From Vulcanococcus sp. Clear-D1 (lineage in GTDB: Bacteria > Cyanobacteriota > Cyanobacteriia > PCC-6307 > Cyanobiaceae): a stretch of DNA of 41,523 nt. Positions within the stretch are counted from its first letter, which is position 1, and the number at the start of each line of letters is the position of its first letter. Both the position numbers and the translations under genes were made by a program. Shown here one piece after another: positions 1-9,061 of the stretch. The stretch is from assembly GCF_014654725.1 (NCBI RefSeq), contig NZ_JACVZV010000020.1, forward strand, positions 1-41,523, given 5' to 3'. The notes below the pieces were generated by a model. It saw nothing but the letters and a program-made list of their open reading frames with translations. It did no database searches and had not been told where the DNA came from.

Positions 1-535
1 TGGCACCCCGGTTGATCGCTGAGCCCGAGAAGGCATTGGCACCCACCACAAAGGTCGCCAGACCCGAGAGTTTGGTGGTGGTGGAGAACTGGGTGGCTTC
101 CAGCTCACCCACCTTGGCCTCGAGGCCATCCACACGGCCCTTCAGCACGGCGAGTTCCTTCTCGAACTCAGCCATCAGGCGCTTCAGCTCGTCGGTCACT
201 TCGGTGATCCGGTCGAGGCAAGCGTTCAGCAGGGCGGCCGCTTCATAGCGGGTCATCGCACGGCTGCCGCGGTAGGTGCCGTTGGGGTAGCCGGCCACAC
301 AGCCGTAGCGCTCGATCAGGTTGCTCAGTGCTTGATAAGCCCAGTCGGTGGGCTGCACGTCGGAGAACTGGGTGATCGACGTCACCTGGTCGGCACTGGC
401 GCCGTACTGGCCAATACCAGCGAGATTGATGTTCTCGCGCTCAGCAGCAGCAACGCCAAGACTGCAGCCCAGGGCAGCCGGAACAAGCAGGGCAGCGGTC
501 GCGGCTGCGGACAGGCCAGAACCCAAGGAAGGCAT
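1..535 (-). CDS. SLH-domain iron-uptake porin (SomA/SomB-like), 3' part outside the window
   Basis: Outer-membrane porin of the cyanobacterial Som / iron-uptake-porin family, thought to let small solutes and inorganic iron across the outer membrane. About 178 residues are visible. They start at the ATG at 533-535 with an Ala-rich signal peptide ending near AAAERENINL. A short linker leads to an SLH domain (FSDVQPTDWAYQAL, then RYGCVAGYPNGTYRG and MTRYEAAALLNACLDRI) at about residues 55-110. A coiled coil (LMAEFEKELAVLKGRVDGLE) follows, then the start of the first beta strands. This order is typical of the family. The barrel (about 350 residues) lies beyond the window edge. The family is certain; the substrate is not. 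Confidence 0.93.
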   Translation of the reverse strand, partial: MPSLGSGLSAAATAALLVPAALGCSLGVAAAERENINLAGIGQYGASADQVTSITQFSDVQPTDWAYQALSNLIERYGCVAGYPNGTYRGSRAMTRYEAAALLNACLDRITEVTDELKRLMAEFEKELAVLKGRVDGLEAKVGELEATQFSTTTKLSGLATFVVGANAFSGSAINRGA

Positions 536-702
536 GGGGCAGGAGCGTGACAGACGGTCTCGGCCATGGTCGCCCATGTCTCCGGTAGACCTACGTGAGA
601 GGAAGGTTGATGTGTTCAGTTCCTCATCCGATGGGCGCTGCCCCGGCCACCCGTCAGGGAGCATCAATCCGCATCGATCTCACCTTCTTCTGCACCGGCG
701 TG

Positions 703-1122
703 TCATCCCTCTGCAAGGAACTGCAGCAGGTCATCGATCCGGCTGGCGATTTGATCTCTGGCCCGGCGATGGGAGTCCAGATCGCCTGAGGTGGGGTCAG
801 GGATGTCCCAGTCCTCCACGCATGGTCGTTGCTGCCAGGCCTGTGGCAGTTCAGCCAGACAGCCGCAGAGCACGATCACCGCACAGAACTCCTCGGCTCG
901 ATACTCCTGCAAGGCGTTGGAGCTCTGGCTCCGCAGATCAATGCCCTGCTCTGCCATCACGCTGATGGCCTCCTCGGCAAGGCCACCAGCGCCATCGAGC
1001 CCTGCGCTGTAAACGGCAACACCGCGGGGCGCCCGGGCCGCCAGCAGACCATGGGCCATCTGCGAGCGCCGCGAGTTCTGCCGGCAGACCAACATCACCT
1101 TCTGGATCGCGGCTCGCGTCAT
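703..1122 (-). CDS. Low-molecular-weight phosphatase-type arsenate reductase / protein tyrosine phosphatase
   Basis: 139 residues of the LMW protein tyrosine phosphatase fold. The N-terminal signature is VCRQNSRRSQMA, a CX5R-S loop whose Cys is the nucleophile. The C-terminal WDIPDPTSGD supplies the expected DP general acid. The fold is shared by tyrosine phosphatases and by arsenate reductases. Its place as the last gene of a pst operon favours arsenate reduction, because arsenate enters through phosphate transporters. The ATG overlaps the pstB stop (ATGA at 1119-1122), so translation is probably coupled. The residues used to recycle an arsenate reductase cannot be assigned confidently here, so a phosphatase role remains possible. 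Confidence 0.82.
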   Translation of the reverse strand: MTRAAIQKVMLVCRQNSRRSQMAHGLLAARAPRGVAVYSAGLDGAGGLAEEAISVMAEQGIDLRSQSSNALQEYRAEEFCAVIVLCGCLAELPQAWQQRPCVEDWDIPDPTSGDLDSHRRARDQIASRIDDLLQFLAEG

Positions 1123-1894
1123 CCCCGCACACCTGCGATGTAAGCCTGGGTAATGCTGTGGCTGGGTGCCTGGAAGATCTGCTCGGTCCGGCCGTGTTGC
1201 ACCAGCCGCCCGCAGCCGTCATCACTCCAGAACACCGCCACTTCGTCAGCGATCCGCCGTGCCTGGGCCAGGTTGTGGGTGACGATCACCACCGTGAGCT
1301 CCGGCGTGAGGCTGGCCACCAGATCTTCCACCACTCCACTGGCGATCGGATCAAGGGCACTGCAGGGTTCATCGAGCAACAACACCTCCGGCCGCAGGGC
1401 CAGGGCCCGCGCCAGACAGAGGCGTTGCTGCTGCCCGCCTGAAAGCACATGGGCCGGCTGATGCAGTCGATCCTTCACGTCCTGCCAAAGACCGACACGC
1501 TGCAGGGCTTCGCAGGCGGTGGACTAGCGCTCGCTGCGCCGCTTGACGCCGTGATGGCGCAAGGGAAAGGTGAGATTGCGCAGGATGGAAAACGGGAATG
1601 GGTTCGGTCGCTGCGCGATCATGCCCGCCGCCGCAAGCGTTGGAGATCGATGGAGGGAGACAGAATCTCCTCCCCATCCAGCCGGATCCCCCCTTGCACC
1701 TCGGCTCCCTCCACCAGGTCCGTCATGCGATTGAGGCAGCCGAGCAGTGTGCTTTTGCCGCAGCCTGAGGGGCCCACAATGGCCAACACCTCACCGCTGT
1801 TGACGCGCAGCGTCACATCACGAATCGCCGTCTGGCCGCCATAGCGAACCGTCACTCCGTTCAGCTCCAGGCGCGGTGGGTCAGGGGCGTTCAC
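1119..1894 (-). pseudogene. pstB: Phosphate ABC transporter ATP-binding protein PstB, interrupted by a frameshift and an in-frame TAG
   Basis: ATPase of the PstSCAB phosphate importer. The 5' segment (1619-1894) carries Walker [10 protein letters not shown] and the start of the helical domain. The 3' segment (from about 1478 down) carries the signature LSGGQQQRL, Walker B EVLLLDEPCSALDP and the His switch VIVTHN. Between them the coding potential continues in another frame with [14 protein letters not shown], the Q-loop region expected in PstB. Joining it requires 1 (or 4) missing bases in the GC run near 1620-1635. In that frame a TAG lies at 1524-1526, just before STACEALQRVGLWQD. Everything else is collinear with intact PstB. 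It is either a recent pseudogene or carries consensus errors; the operon position argues that function was recently needed. Confidence 0.85.
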
Positions 1895-1898
1895 GGCA

Positions 1899-2770
1899 TC
1901 AGCTCCTCAGGTCCAACACCTCGCGGCGCCAGCGCTCGGCGATCACGGTGGCCCCGCCACTGAGCAGCAGCACCAGGAGCAACAGCAACAGCGCCGAGGC
2001 AGCGGCCAACGGCGCACCACCGGAGACATTCATCGCCAGGTCATAGATGTGCACAGAAAGGGCACGGCCTGAATCCAACAGCGAGGCGGGCAGCCGATCC
2101 ACATAGCCGCTGGTGAACAGCAGCGCAGCGGTTTCGGCCAGGGCACGGCCGATCGCCAAGACCAGCCCCACCATCAACCCCGGCAAGGCAACCGGAAGGA
2201 TCACGGCTCGAATGGTGAGCCATCGCGGCAGGCCCAGCGCCACCGCCGCCTGACGGTGGGCATCAGGAACAGCGCGAAACGCCTGCTCCATCGTTCGGAT
2301 CAGCAGTGGCAGCACCATGCAGGCCAAGGTGAGTCCACCCGCCAGAAGGGAGTAGCCCAGCCCGAGGGCGCGGCAGAACAGGGCATTGCCGAACAGGCCA
2401 AAGACGATCGATGGCACCCCTGCCAGGGTGTCCAGCGAATAGCGCACCAGAGGCGCCACACCCCCACGCCGCCGTTGGAATTCAGCCAGGAACAAACCAC
2501 TGGCCAAGGCCAGCGGCACACTCGTCCCCAAGCAAACAGCCAGGATCAACAGGGTAGAAATCAGGACCGGCGCGATCCCTCGGGCTCGGCCACTGTCACT
2601 GGGCTCCTCGGTGAGAACCGCCAGTCCAGATGGGGAAGCCCCTGGTGCAGCAAGTCACGCAAGATCCAGGCCAGCGCCGCCACGATCAGCGCTGCCGCCA
2701 GCCAGGACGCTGTCGCCAGGGTGCGATCCAGGAGCTGATCCATCGCCATGCCCTGCCGCGGTTTAGCCAT
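1899..2770 (-). pseudogene. pstA: Phosphate ABC transporter permease PstA with one apparent single-base frameshift
   Basis: Inner-membrane permease of the phosphate importer. The N-terminal part (2561-2770) begins MAKPRQGMAMDQLLDRTL, carries the first membrane helix and reaches LDWRF. It then leaves frame, and the expected continuation LTEEPSDSGRARGIAPVLIS resumes in the next frame. One missing C in the stretch around 2612-2619 would join them. The remainder (1899-2549) contains the permease core with GVPSIVFGLFG, the EAA-type loop (GLPRWLTIRAVILPVALPG) and further helices. The ATG overlaps the pstC stop by 8 bases, and pstB starts 4 bases after its stop. With one base restored it would be about 290 residues, the normal length. 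Confidence 0.85.
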
Positions 2771-3623
2771 AGGCCTCCTGCCGCTCCAGCCACCAGGCCA
2801 GGGCCATCACGCAACCCACCAGGGCCATGTGCAGCAGCCCTCCCACGAACAGGGCGGAGCGGTGCAACTCCAGGGCATACCCCAGTTCCAGCGCGATGTT
2901 GGCGGTGAGGGTGCGAACCGGCGTGAACAGGCTGGTGGGCAACGCGATCACATTGCCGGCCACCATCAGCACCGCCATCGTCTCCCCGAGCGCGCGACCA
3001 GCGGCCAGGAGCACCGCTCCGATCAAGGCAGGCCTGGCCAGCGGCCACATCACACCGAGCACCGTGGCTGGCCTGGAGAGTCCCAGGAGTGCGGCGGCCT
3101 TGAGCTGCTCGGCGGGCAATTGGCGCAGGGCTTCTTCGCTGAGGAGCGCGGTGGTGGGCAGGATCATCAAGGTGAGGCAGAGGATCCCGGCCAGCAGGCT
3201 CTGACCGGGCGGGTGCAAGCGACCGATCAGTGGCGTCAGCTCCACCAGGCCCCAGAAGCCCACCACCACCGACGGCACGCCGCCGAGGATCAACAAGAGG
3301 CCGCGGTACAGGCGCGCGATACCTCTCGGGGCATAGACGACGCTCAACAGCGCGGACAGCCAGCCCAGGGGTGTGGCCAGCAGGACGGCTCCCCCACTGG
3401 CGGCGAGGCTGGCGGCGAGCATCGGCCCCAGGCCATAGGTGGCCTCAGAGCTGGGGCCAGCGGGATGCCAGCTGCCATCGCTGAACAAGCGCCTGGTGCC
3501 GAGTTCCTGCAGAGCCGGCCAGGATTCACGCACGACGAATCCAAGGATCACCAGCACGATGGCTCCTGCCAGCAAGGCGGAGCAGCGCAGCAGTGTGAGT
3601 AACAGCCGATCCCCTTGTCCCAT
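2763..3623 (-). CDS. pstC: Phosphate ABC transporter permease PstC
   Basis: 286-residue inner-membrane permease that pairs with PstA to form the phosphate channel. It begins MGQGDRLLLTLLRC and has a first helix at about residues 8-28. A periplasmic loop (WPALQELGTRRLFSDGSWHP) typical of PstC follows, then five further helices. The characteristic ILGGVPSVVVGFWGLV motif and the EAA loop (LLGLSRPATVLGVMWPLARP) are present. The gene is intact. It lies 6 bases after pstS and overlaps pstA, so the pst genes read as one transcript from the pstS promoter. Confidence 0.94.
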   Translation of the reverse strand: MGQGDRLLLTLLRCSALLAGAIVLVILGFVVRESWPALQELGTRRLFSDGSWHPAGPSSEATYGLGPMLAASLAASGGAVLLATPLGWLSALLSVVYAPRGIARLYRGLLLILGGVPSVVVGFWGLVELTPLIGRLHPPGQSLLAGILCLTLMILPTTALLSEEALRQLPAEQLKAAALLGLSRPATVLGVMWPLARPALIGAVLLAAGRALGETMAVLMVAGNVIALPTSLFTPVRTLTANIALELGYALELHRSALFVGGLLHMALVGCVMALAWWLERQEAYG

Positions 3624-3629
3624 CGATGC

Positions 3630-4487
3630 TCAACGGCGGGGCACCACAAAAAACTGCTTGTTGATCAACCCATCCACCTGGGGGGAGGAGGCGTAGTCGA
3701 GGAAACGGCGGACTGGCGGTGTGGGATCGGGACGGGTCACCAGGTTGAGGGGACGAGCGAGGGGATAGCGGCCGGATTGCACCACCGCCAACGTGGGGGG
3801 CGTTCCTTCCAGCGGCAGCAGACGGATGGCTGCACCATGGGTGGCTTCATAACTGGCAGTGCCGATCGAGACGTAGGCGATCGCGTTGGGATCCTTGGAG
3901 ACGGTGAGGATGCCCTGTTGGTTGTCACCGATCACGATTGAGGCTTTGACCTGCGGTGCCTTGAGCTTGAAGTGCTCCAGGAACAGCTCAAGCGTGGAGC
4001 GACCCTCGGCTTTGTTCACCACCGTGATGGGTGCTGCTGCACCACCAACCTCACGCCAGTTGCGGATCTTGCCGGTGTAGATGCCAACGATTTGAGCGTC
4101 GCTGAGGTTCTGGATCGGGTTGGCTTTGTTCACGATCAAGGCAATGCCATCGAGGGCAATCGTGCGCGCCTTGAGATCGCGCTCCGCCGGTTTGAGGGCG
4201 CGCGAGACCATGCCCACCATGGCGCTGCCGCTGCGCACATCGGCTATCCCCCGCGAGGAGCCACCCATCTGCACATCCACACGCCAGCCAGGGTTCTGCT
4301 GTTCAAATTGCTTGCCGATTTCCGTGGCCAGGGGTGCAACGGTGCTTGAGCCGGTCACGGTGATGCGCTGCCCCTGCTGGCGACCACATCCGCTGAGGGT
4401 CGTGAGCGCCGCAAGGATGGCAATTGGAGCGAATCCCCTCGGCCAGCTGGAGCGAACAGCAACGCGCTGAGGGCTCAGCTCTGGCAT
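3630..4487 (-). CDS. pstS: Phosphate ABC transporter substrate-binding lipoprotein PstS
   Basis: Periplasmic phosphate-binding protein. I place the start at the ATG at 4485-4487 (MPELSPQRVAVRSS). It gives a compact signal sequence with a lipobox (LTTLSGC) and makes a 285-residue protein. The open frame extends much further upstream (to 4856), but that part has no PstS similarity. Ligand-binding signatures follow: ITVTGSSTVAPLATEIG, GGSSRGIADV, and the TGKIRNWREVGG / NKAEGRSTLELF region typical of the short PstS class. It leads the operon pstS-pstC-pstA-pstB-arsC. No recognisable cyanobacterial Pho box (TTAACCT-like repeats) is visible upstream. Confidence 0.93.
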   Translation of the reverse strand: MPELSPQRVAVRSSWPRGFAPIAILAALTTLSGCGRQQGQRITVTGSSTVAPLATEIGKQFEQQNPGWRVDVQMGGSSRGIADVRSGSAMVGMVSRALKPAERDLKARTIALDGIALIVNKANPIQNLSDAQIVGIYTGKIRNWREVGGAAAPITVVNKAEGRSTLELFLEHFKLKAPQVKASIVIGDNQQGILTVSKDPNAIAYVSIGTASYEATHGAAIRLLPLEGTPPTLAVVQSGRYPLARPLNLVTRPDPTPPVRRFLDYASSPQVDGLINKQFFVVPRR

Positions 4488-5102
4488 TCTTCGGTTCCCC
4501 GTTCTGCGCTCACTGTGGAGAGTGGGGCCGAATCGGCAAGCCGTTGTGATGAACTGCAGTGGGCTCAGCGATGTGTTGCCCGGCTCCGGTGCCTGTTGCC
4601 ACCTGCTGCAGCGGAGTGGACTGCTTTCAGGTGTCGCTGTATTGCCTCGACCAGGAGTTGCGGCCTGACGTGCTGTCGTTGATTTCAACTCAGTGGTTGG
4701 ATCATCCAGAGGAGTGGTTGCAAAGCCTCGCGGTAGCGGCGGTCGATGGCTCGATCCCAGGATGGCAATGGAGCTGGCGGGCCAACTGCAAGGCGCCCTA
4801 GGGGCGGAGCTGAGCCCTGCCGCAGCGCCTGGGCTTGAGTGATCGCTGTCGTGCAACGTGAGCCCCAGGTGGAACTGCAGGCGGTCTTTGATCTGCTCGA
4901 GCCAGTCACCAAGGCGCCAGCGAAACCGAGGATGACCTCTCCTTCTGTTCCAGCTTCCAGTGCAGCTGTTTCACTCGCTTCCCAGACATAAAGACCTGCA
5001 CACCGCTCCGCTGGGTGAGGCAGATCAACTTTTATGAAAATGTCTGGCCTTCTGGATTGAGCTAGCAAGAGTAGAAGAATGATCTGTATCTAATACAGAA
5101 GA
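4488..5102. other. 615-base gap upstream of pstS, no supported gene
   Basis: This divergent intergenic space lies between pstS and the cupin gene. Open frames exist on both strands (for example 4559-4801 on plus) but none resembles a known family or has a convincing start. The last 100 bases (about 5020-5100) are AT-richer and probably contain the cupin promoter. Part of the minus-strand frame (around 4790-4930) reads like a short, possibly decayed coding piece, but I cannot name it. Confidence 0.4.
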
Positions 5103-5795
5103 ATGAGACTTCGCGGCATAGTTCTTCTTGCTTTCGCCACGGGACTTTCTTTCATGACCTTTCGCGGTGGAGCATCCCCGAGATGGACTCGGGATCTCCA
5201 GGTCAAAGAAGCCTTTATTGCCTCTGCGAACAACAGAGAAACAGGAGGCTCTGTCAAGGCTGATGACCCAATTAGTTCATCACCTAACAATGCCGGATCG
5301 TCTTCAAATCCGTCAGCGTTAAGGTTCGCTTGCGACCCAAGGAGCCATGGCATTGCTCAATACAAGGGAGGCACGGTTGCATACTGTACAAAAAAAGATC
5401 TGGAGATCTCTCCCAGCGATGCAGCAATAATAGAGATCAGACCAGGAGCCGCACGTGCACCACACTGGCATGACACCTGGGAGCAGCAAGTCCTGATCTC
5501 CGGCGAGGCAAAGACATACCTCATTGACGAGAAAGGCCAGGTTCACGAAGAAGTTCTCACCCAAGGAATGGTCGCTGTCCTTCCTGCAGGGATGACCCAC
5601 TGGACCGAAACAATCGGTGATCAACCGGCCATCCTCTTGCTGTCTTTCCCCGCAGGATTCAAAACATTTGAACTCGGTGACTCCCTGGTTCAAGTGAGGA
5701 GAAGCGATCGGCGTTGCACTCCAAGAAGTACGCAAGCAGCTTGCACTGCCAAGCGCAAAGACGTAATTCTGATTCTAAAAGATGGACTTCTTTAA
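5103..5795 (+). CDS. Secreted single-domain cupin protein
   Basis: 230 residues. The N-terminal hydrophobic segment (MRLRGIVLLAFATGLSFMTF) looks like a signal peptide or membrane anchor. A low-complexity Ser/Asn linker follows to about residue 75. The C-terminal half is a cupin barrel. Motif 1 is PHWHDTWEQQVLISGEAK, with the two His and the Glu that usually bind a metal, and motif 2 is GMVAVLPAGMTHWTE with the third His. Two Cys pairs may form disulfides, which fits an exported protein. The substrate is unknown. It lies upstream of a periplasmic solute-binding protein on the same strand, and both have lower GC than their neighbours. Confidence 0.78.
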   Translation: MRLRGIVLLAFATGLSFMTFRGGASPRWTRDLQVKEAFIASANNRETGGSVKADDPISSSPNNAGSSSNPSALRFACDPRSHGIAQYKGGTVAYCTKKDLEISPSDAAIIEIRPGAARAPHWHDTWEQQVLISGEAKTYLIDEKGQVHEEVLTQGMVAVLPAGMTHWTETIGDQPAILLLSFPAGFKTFELGDSLVQVRRSDRRCTPRSTQAACTAKRKDVILILKDGLL

Positions 5796-5898
5796 AGTGA
5801 AGACTTTCATGGATCTACTTCCTGGAGCGTCTCTGCTCTTTTCTGATTGAAGTCTTTGCACAATCAGATTTGTGGTTCTTTGCAAGAATGAGGTTTCC

Positions 5899-6705
5899 AT
5901 GCGACTAAGACTGAACACCCTCCTGGCAATCGTCGCCATCCTGATGCCTACTGCATCCACCGCCCAGGGGTTGTCGATCCCTGCTGAAGAGAACCGTGAC
6001 CAGGTCCGAGACGGCGTGATCAGGCTCTATGGCGCCTGCGGACCGCAGAATGCTCTGCGCCAAGTGGCAGATGCATGGGAAAGAAGCAACGACCTGAAAG
6101 TCAAGATCACCTGCGGACCAGAGCCATCATGGTCCAAACAAGCACAGCTTGATGCAGACATCATCTGGGGAACATCAGAGCAGTCAATGACTGCATTTCT
6201 GCAATCATTCCCTGGGTTTCCATCAAAGGATGTTGCTCCAGTCTATCTGCGTCCTGCCATTATTGCTGTCAAAGCTGGAAACCCACGCCGTATTCAACGT
6301 TTTGAGGATTTACTCCAGCCAGGTATTCGCATTGTCGTGACTGAAGGGTCTGGCATTGCTAATACCTCAGGCACGGGCGTGTGGGAAGACATCGCCGGGC
6401 GCTTGGGAAGACTGGAGGATGTCAAGCGGTTTCGAAGCAATATTGTGGATTTTTCTACGGGTTCTGGCGCCAGCTTCAAAGCATTCCAGAGGCTTAACGC
6501 TGACGCCTGGATCACCTGGCCTGAATGGGTTGTTGACAATCCCAAGATCCTCCAGGGTATAACCATCTCGAGTGATCGAAGCATCTGGAGAGACCTCAGC
6601 ATTGCTGTGTCGACTTCTGCAGATCCACAGGCCAGCTCCTTTCTTCATTTCCTTGTCTCTAGTGAAGCGCAAGAGTTGATGCGGAGTGCTGGCTATGTGC
6701 GCTAG
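5899..6705 (+). CDS. Periplasmic extracellular solute-binding protein
   Basis: 268 residues from the ATG at 5899, which has a GAGG ribosome site 5 bases upstream; an earlier in-frame start at 5872 lacks one. A signal peptide (MRLRLNTLLAIVAILMPTASTAQG) is followed by a two-lobed binding-protein fold. Elements resembling the ABC type-2 / molybdate- and iron-binding group are RLYGACGPQNALRQVADAWE, DIIWGTSEQSM and VVTEGSGIANTSGTG. No permease or ATPase gene is adjacent, so either the transporter partners are elsewhere or the protein serves as a receptor. The ligand cannot be told from sequence. It ends 4 bases inside the convergent DMT gene. Confidence 0.78.
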   Translation: MRLRLNTLLAIVAILMPTASTAQGLSIPAEENRDQVRDGVIRLYGACGPQNALRQVADAWERSNDLKVKITCGPEPSWSKQAQLDADIIWGTSEQSMTAFLQSFPGFPSKDVAPVYLRPAIIAVKAGNPRRIQRFEDLLQPGIRIVVTEGSGIANTSGTGVWEDIAGRLGRLEDVKRFRSNIVDFSTGSGASFKAFQRLNADAWITWPEWVVDNPKILQGITISSDRSIWRDLSIAVSTSADPQASSFLHFLVSSEAQELMRSAGYVR

Positions 6706-7667
6706 GCCGCTTCAGGATTGACCACGGATTTCGTGCCTGCCATGACTAAGGCCAGCAAGATCAACAAAGCTCCCATCAAGGTCTGGATGCTGAGGGATTC
6801 ACCAAGGAGCAGATAGGCACTCACCAACGACACAAAGATCCCGGCATTACCCCATAGAGCCACCGTAACGGCTCCGAGTCCGCGGTAACTCATCAAAAGC
6901 AATAACTCACCACCAAGATTAATGCAGGCGGTGTAAATCAAGAGCAAGCCGAACAGCCACCACCAACGCATGTAAAGAAACTGCTCTGGACCATAGAACG
7001 CCAATGTGATCGTCCCAAAGATCAATGCTGCGAGCAGGTTCGTCAGGCCAATCGCAAGGCCTACACCCCAGCCTTTGTCCACTACGGCCCGATTCAAAAC
7101 TCCGGCCGCAGAGAAGGCCACGACACTCAGCAAGCCCAAGGCAAGACCAACTGGATCAAGCCCACTCCAGGGAGCACCGGAGGTGGAGGAAAGATCAATA
7201 TGACGGCTGATCAGTAGTCCCAAGGGCAGCAGTGCAACACTGAACCCGAATCGCTTGGGCAGAGGTTCCCGTAGGACAAGTTGAGCCAGCAGAGCAGTGA
7301 TTGGGAGAATCAGTGTGAACAATAGCGTTTGACTGATCACGGTTAGCCTTTGCAGGGCCAGGAAATAACAGATCGGCCCAATCAGGCTCCCCAGGACTGC
7401 GCGTAAACATAAAAAGCTTCGATCGCGCAGTGCAAGCTGCGGCAATTGACGCTTCAAGCACCCGCGATCGAGCAGCAGCACGACCAAACCCGTAGCCAGA
7501 TTGGCGTAGAAAAAGACGTTGGCAAAGCTGATTGGATCCTCTCCTCCCGCCGTTCGAACCAAGGTGGCGGAAGCTCTCTCCTGCAGCCACTTCAGGACAC
7601 TGGCATCACAGCCGCGCAAGAGCACATAACCCAGGAGAGCAAGGGGTGCTAATTTGGCTGGAATCAT
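6702..7667 (-). CDS. DMT-superfamily (EamA) transporter
   Basis: 321 residues with about ten hydrophobic helices arranged as two EamA repeats, the usual drug/metabolite-transporter layout. The N-terminus (MIPAKLAPLALLGYVLLRG) enters the membrane at once. The second repeat contains LGGELLLLMSYRGLGAVTVA and a final helix, LMGALLILLALVMAG. The start ATG is at 7665-7667. The family exports metabolites or amino acids; the substrate is unknown. Its end overlaps the convergent binding-protein gene by four bases, so the two share a very tight 3' junction. Confidence 0.87.
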   Translation of the reverse strand: MIPAKLAPLALLGYVLLRGCDASVLKWLQERASATLVRTAGGEDPISFANVFFYANLATGLVVLLLDRGCLKRQLPQLALRDRSFLCLRAVLGSLIGPICYFLALQRLTVISQTLLFTLILPITALLAQLVLREPLPKRFGFSVALLPLGLLISRHIDLSSTSGAPWSGLDPVGLALGLLSVVAFSAAGVLNRAVVDKGWGVGLAIGLTNLLAALIFGTITLAFYGPEQFLYMRWWWLFGLLLIYTACINLGGELLLLMSYRGLGAVTVALWGNAGIFVSLVSAYLLLGESLSIQTLMGALLILLALVMAGTKSVVNPEAA

Positions 7668-8330
7668 GTGTTGGATTCCGTTTTATCAATCATATTAATG
7701 CCGCCGCCTCTGGATCGCTACGGATATTTGAAATCCCTTGGCAAAGCGATTTTAGCGAAACCTGAGACTGATAGACGCAGAGGGCTCTATGGTTCTGAGT
7801 CAATCAGATTCGAGTGATATAAACCCTAATTTCGGAATAGTCGGTTGATGGTCGTGGTTAAGAATCAAAGGCTGCGGAGCGCCTTTCGGGGCAGCCAACG
7901 ACGCGGAAGCGGCAAGACGGTCATGTTGTTTGAGGCGGAGTGTGAGGAGGCTAGATAACAGCGGTGTCGATTGACCTGTCACCAGCCAAATCTGATCTGC
8001 CAGATGAGGTGTGAATGAACCCTGATCAGGGTCTGACCAGATGTAGCCGAATTCTGAGTTCGAGGTTGTTGATGGAAGCAATGCACACTTCTTATCAATC
8101 AGCCTTAAACCCTCTGTCGCTATCACACGGCGCCAGGGCTGCGCGAGCCGGCGTAGCCGCTGCGCGGACACCGGCCCTGGCGCTCGCGTGATCTCTTGTG
8201 TCCTTGCCTCCGCCGGAATGTGTGGCGTTGCTTCATCACGCACAGCGTCCTCACGCGGCTGCGGTGGCTCAGCGCTTTGGGGCCTGCCTGATGCTCCTAG
8301 AAGCGACTGTGGTGGCTGCGTTCCTGGCGC
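7668..8330. other. 660-base stretch without a supported gene
   Basis: A 147-codon minus-strand frame (7800-8243) is open but has no recognisable domain. Its composition changes half-way, from AT-rich at 7680-7800 to GC-rich at 8100-8330. I see no RNA gene and no insertion-sequence ends. It lies at the entry to the accessory region, just before a decayed Rad52-like gene, and may itself be decayed sequence. Confidence 0.35.
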
Positions 8331-8385
8331 TTGATGGATAATCCGCTTTCAGACGGGTTGCCCCGCCCACGGGCCCAGTGGGGAA

Positions 8386-9061
8386 TTGACTGCCCGGCAA
8401 CTGGCGGATTTATCGGCACCGCTGGATTGCGCCAATGTGCGCCAGCGGGAGCAGGGCCGCACGCGGCTGAGCTACCTGGAGGGTTGGCAGGTGATTGCAG
8501 AGGCCAACCGCATCTTTGGCTTTGACGGCTGGGAGCGTCTCACCCTCTCGGCCCGCTGCGTGGCCGAACACGAACGGCCCATCAGCCGGGATCGTAAAAG
8601 CGGTTGGGGTGTGACCTACACCGCCCGCGTGCGCATCACGGTGACCGCCGGCCACCGCACCATGATCCGCGAGGGTTCAGGTGCCGGCCATGGCATTGAT
8701 GCCGACAAGGGCCTGCCCATGAATCGGCGCTCAAGGAAGCCGAAACCGATGCCACCAAGAGGGCGCTGATGACCTTTGGCAATCCATTCGGCCTGGCCCT
8801 CTACGACAAGCAGCAGCGCCAGGTGAGCAGCGCAGCTGCCGCAACACCGGCGGCCGAGCCCAACGGCGCGAAACATCCCATGTCTGGGGTAGCTGACTCT
8901 CCTCTTCAGCCCGCTCCAATTTCCGGGCTACAGGAGCAGATCAGGCCCTTGTTCCTGCTCGCCTCGAGGCCTTCTCCAAGGGCTTCTGCGCTGCCTTCTA
9001 GGTGCCCGATGCCCAGCCTTCGCTAGCGGGTTTGATCACCACAAGCCGGCACCATCGTTGA
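8386..9061 (+). pseudogene. Rad52/Rad22-family single-strand annealing protein, decayed
   Basis: The first 110 codons, from a TTG at 8386, match the Rad52-like family found in phages and cyanobacteria. They include DCANVRQREQGRTRLSYLEG, WQVIAEANRIFGFDGWER and GVTYTARVRITVTAG. At about 8714-8718 the frame shifts; AHESALKEAETDATKRALMT and FGNPFGLALYDKQQRQV continue in the next frame. A second shift near 8955-8970 leads to LEAFSKGFCAAF. A TAG at 8999-9001 follows, then VPDAQPSLAGLITTSRHHR ends at TGA 9059-9061. Two frameshifts plus a stop make loss of function likely. The family anneals single-stranded DNA during recombination. Confidence 0.8.

Noticed and set aside
4488-4856. Long N-terminal extension of PstS (open frame to 4856)
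   Set aside because: The extension has no PstS similarity, and the internal ATG at 4487 gives a normal lipoprotein signal, so the longer start was not used.
7800-8243. 147-codon minus-strand open frame
   Set aside because: No domain, inconsistent composition along its length and no supporting start or neighbour; likely chance in GC-rich DNA.
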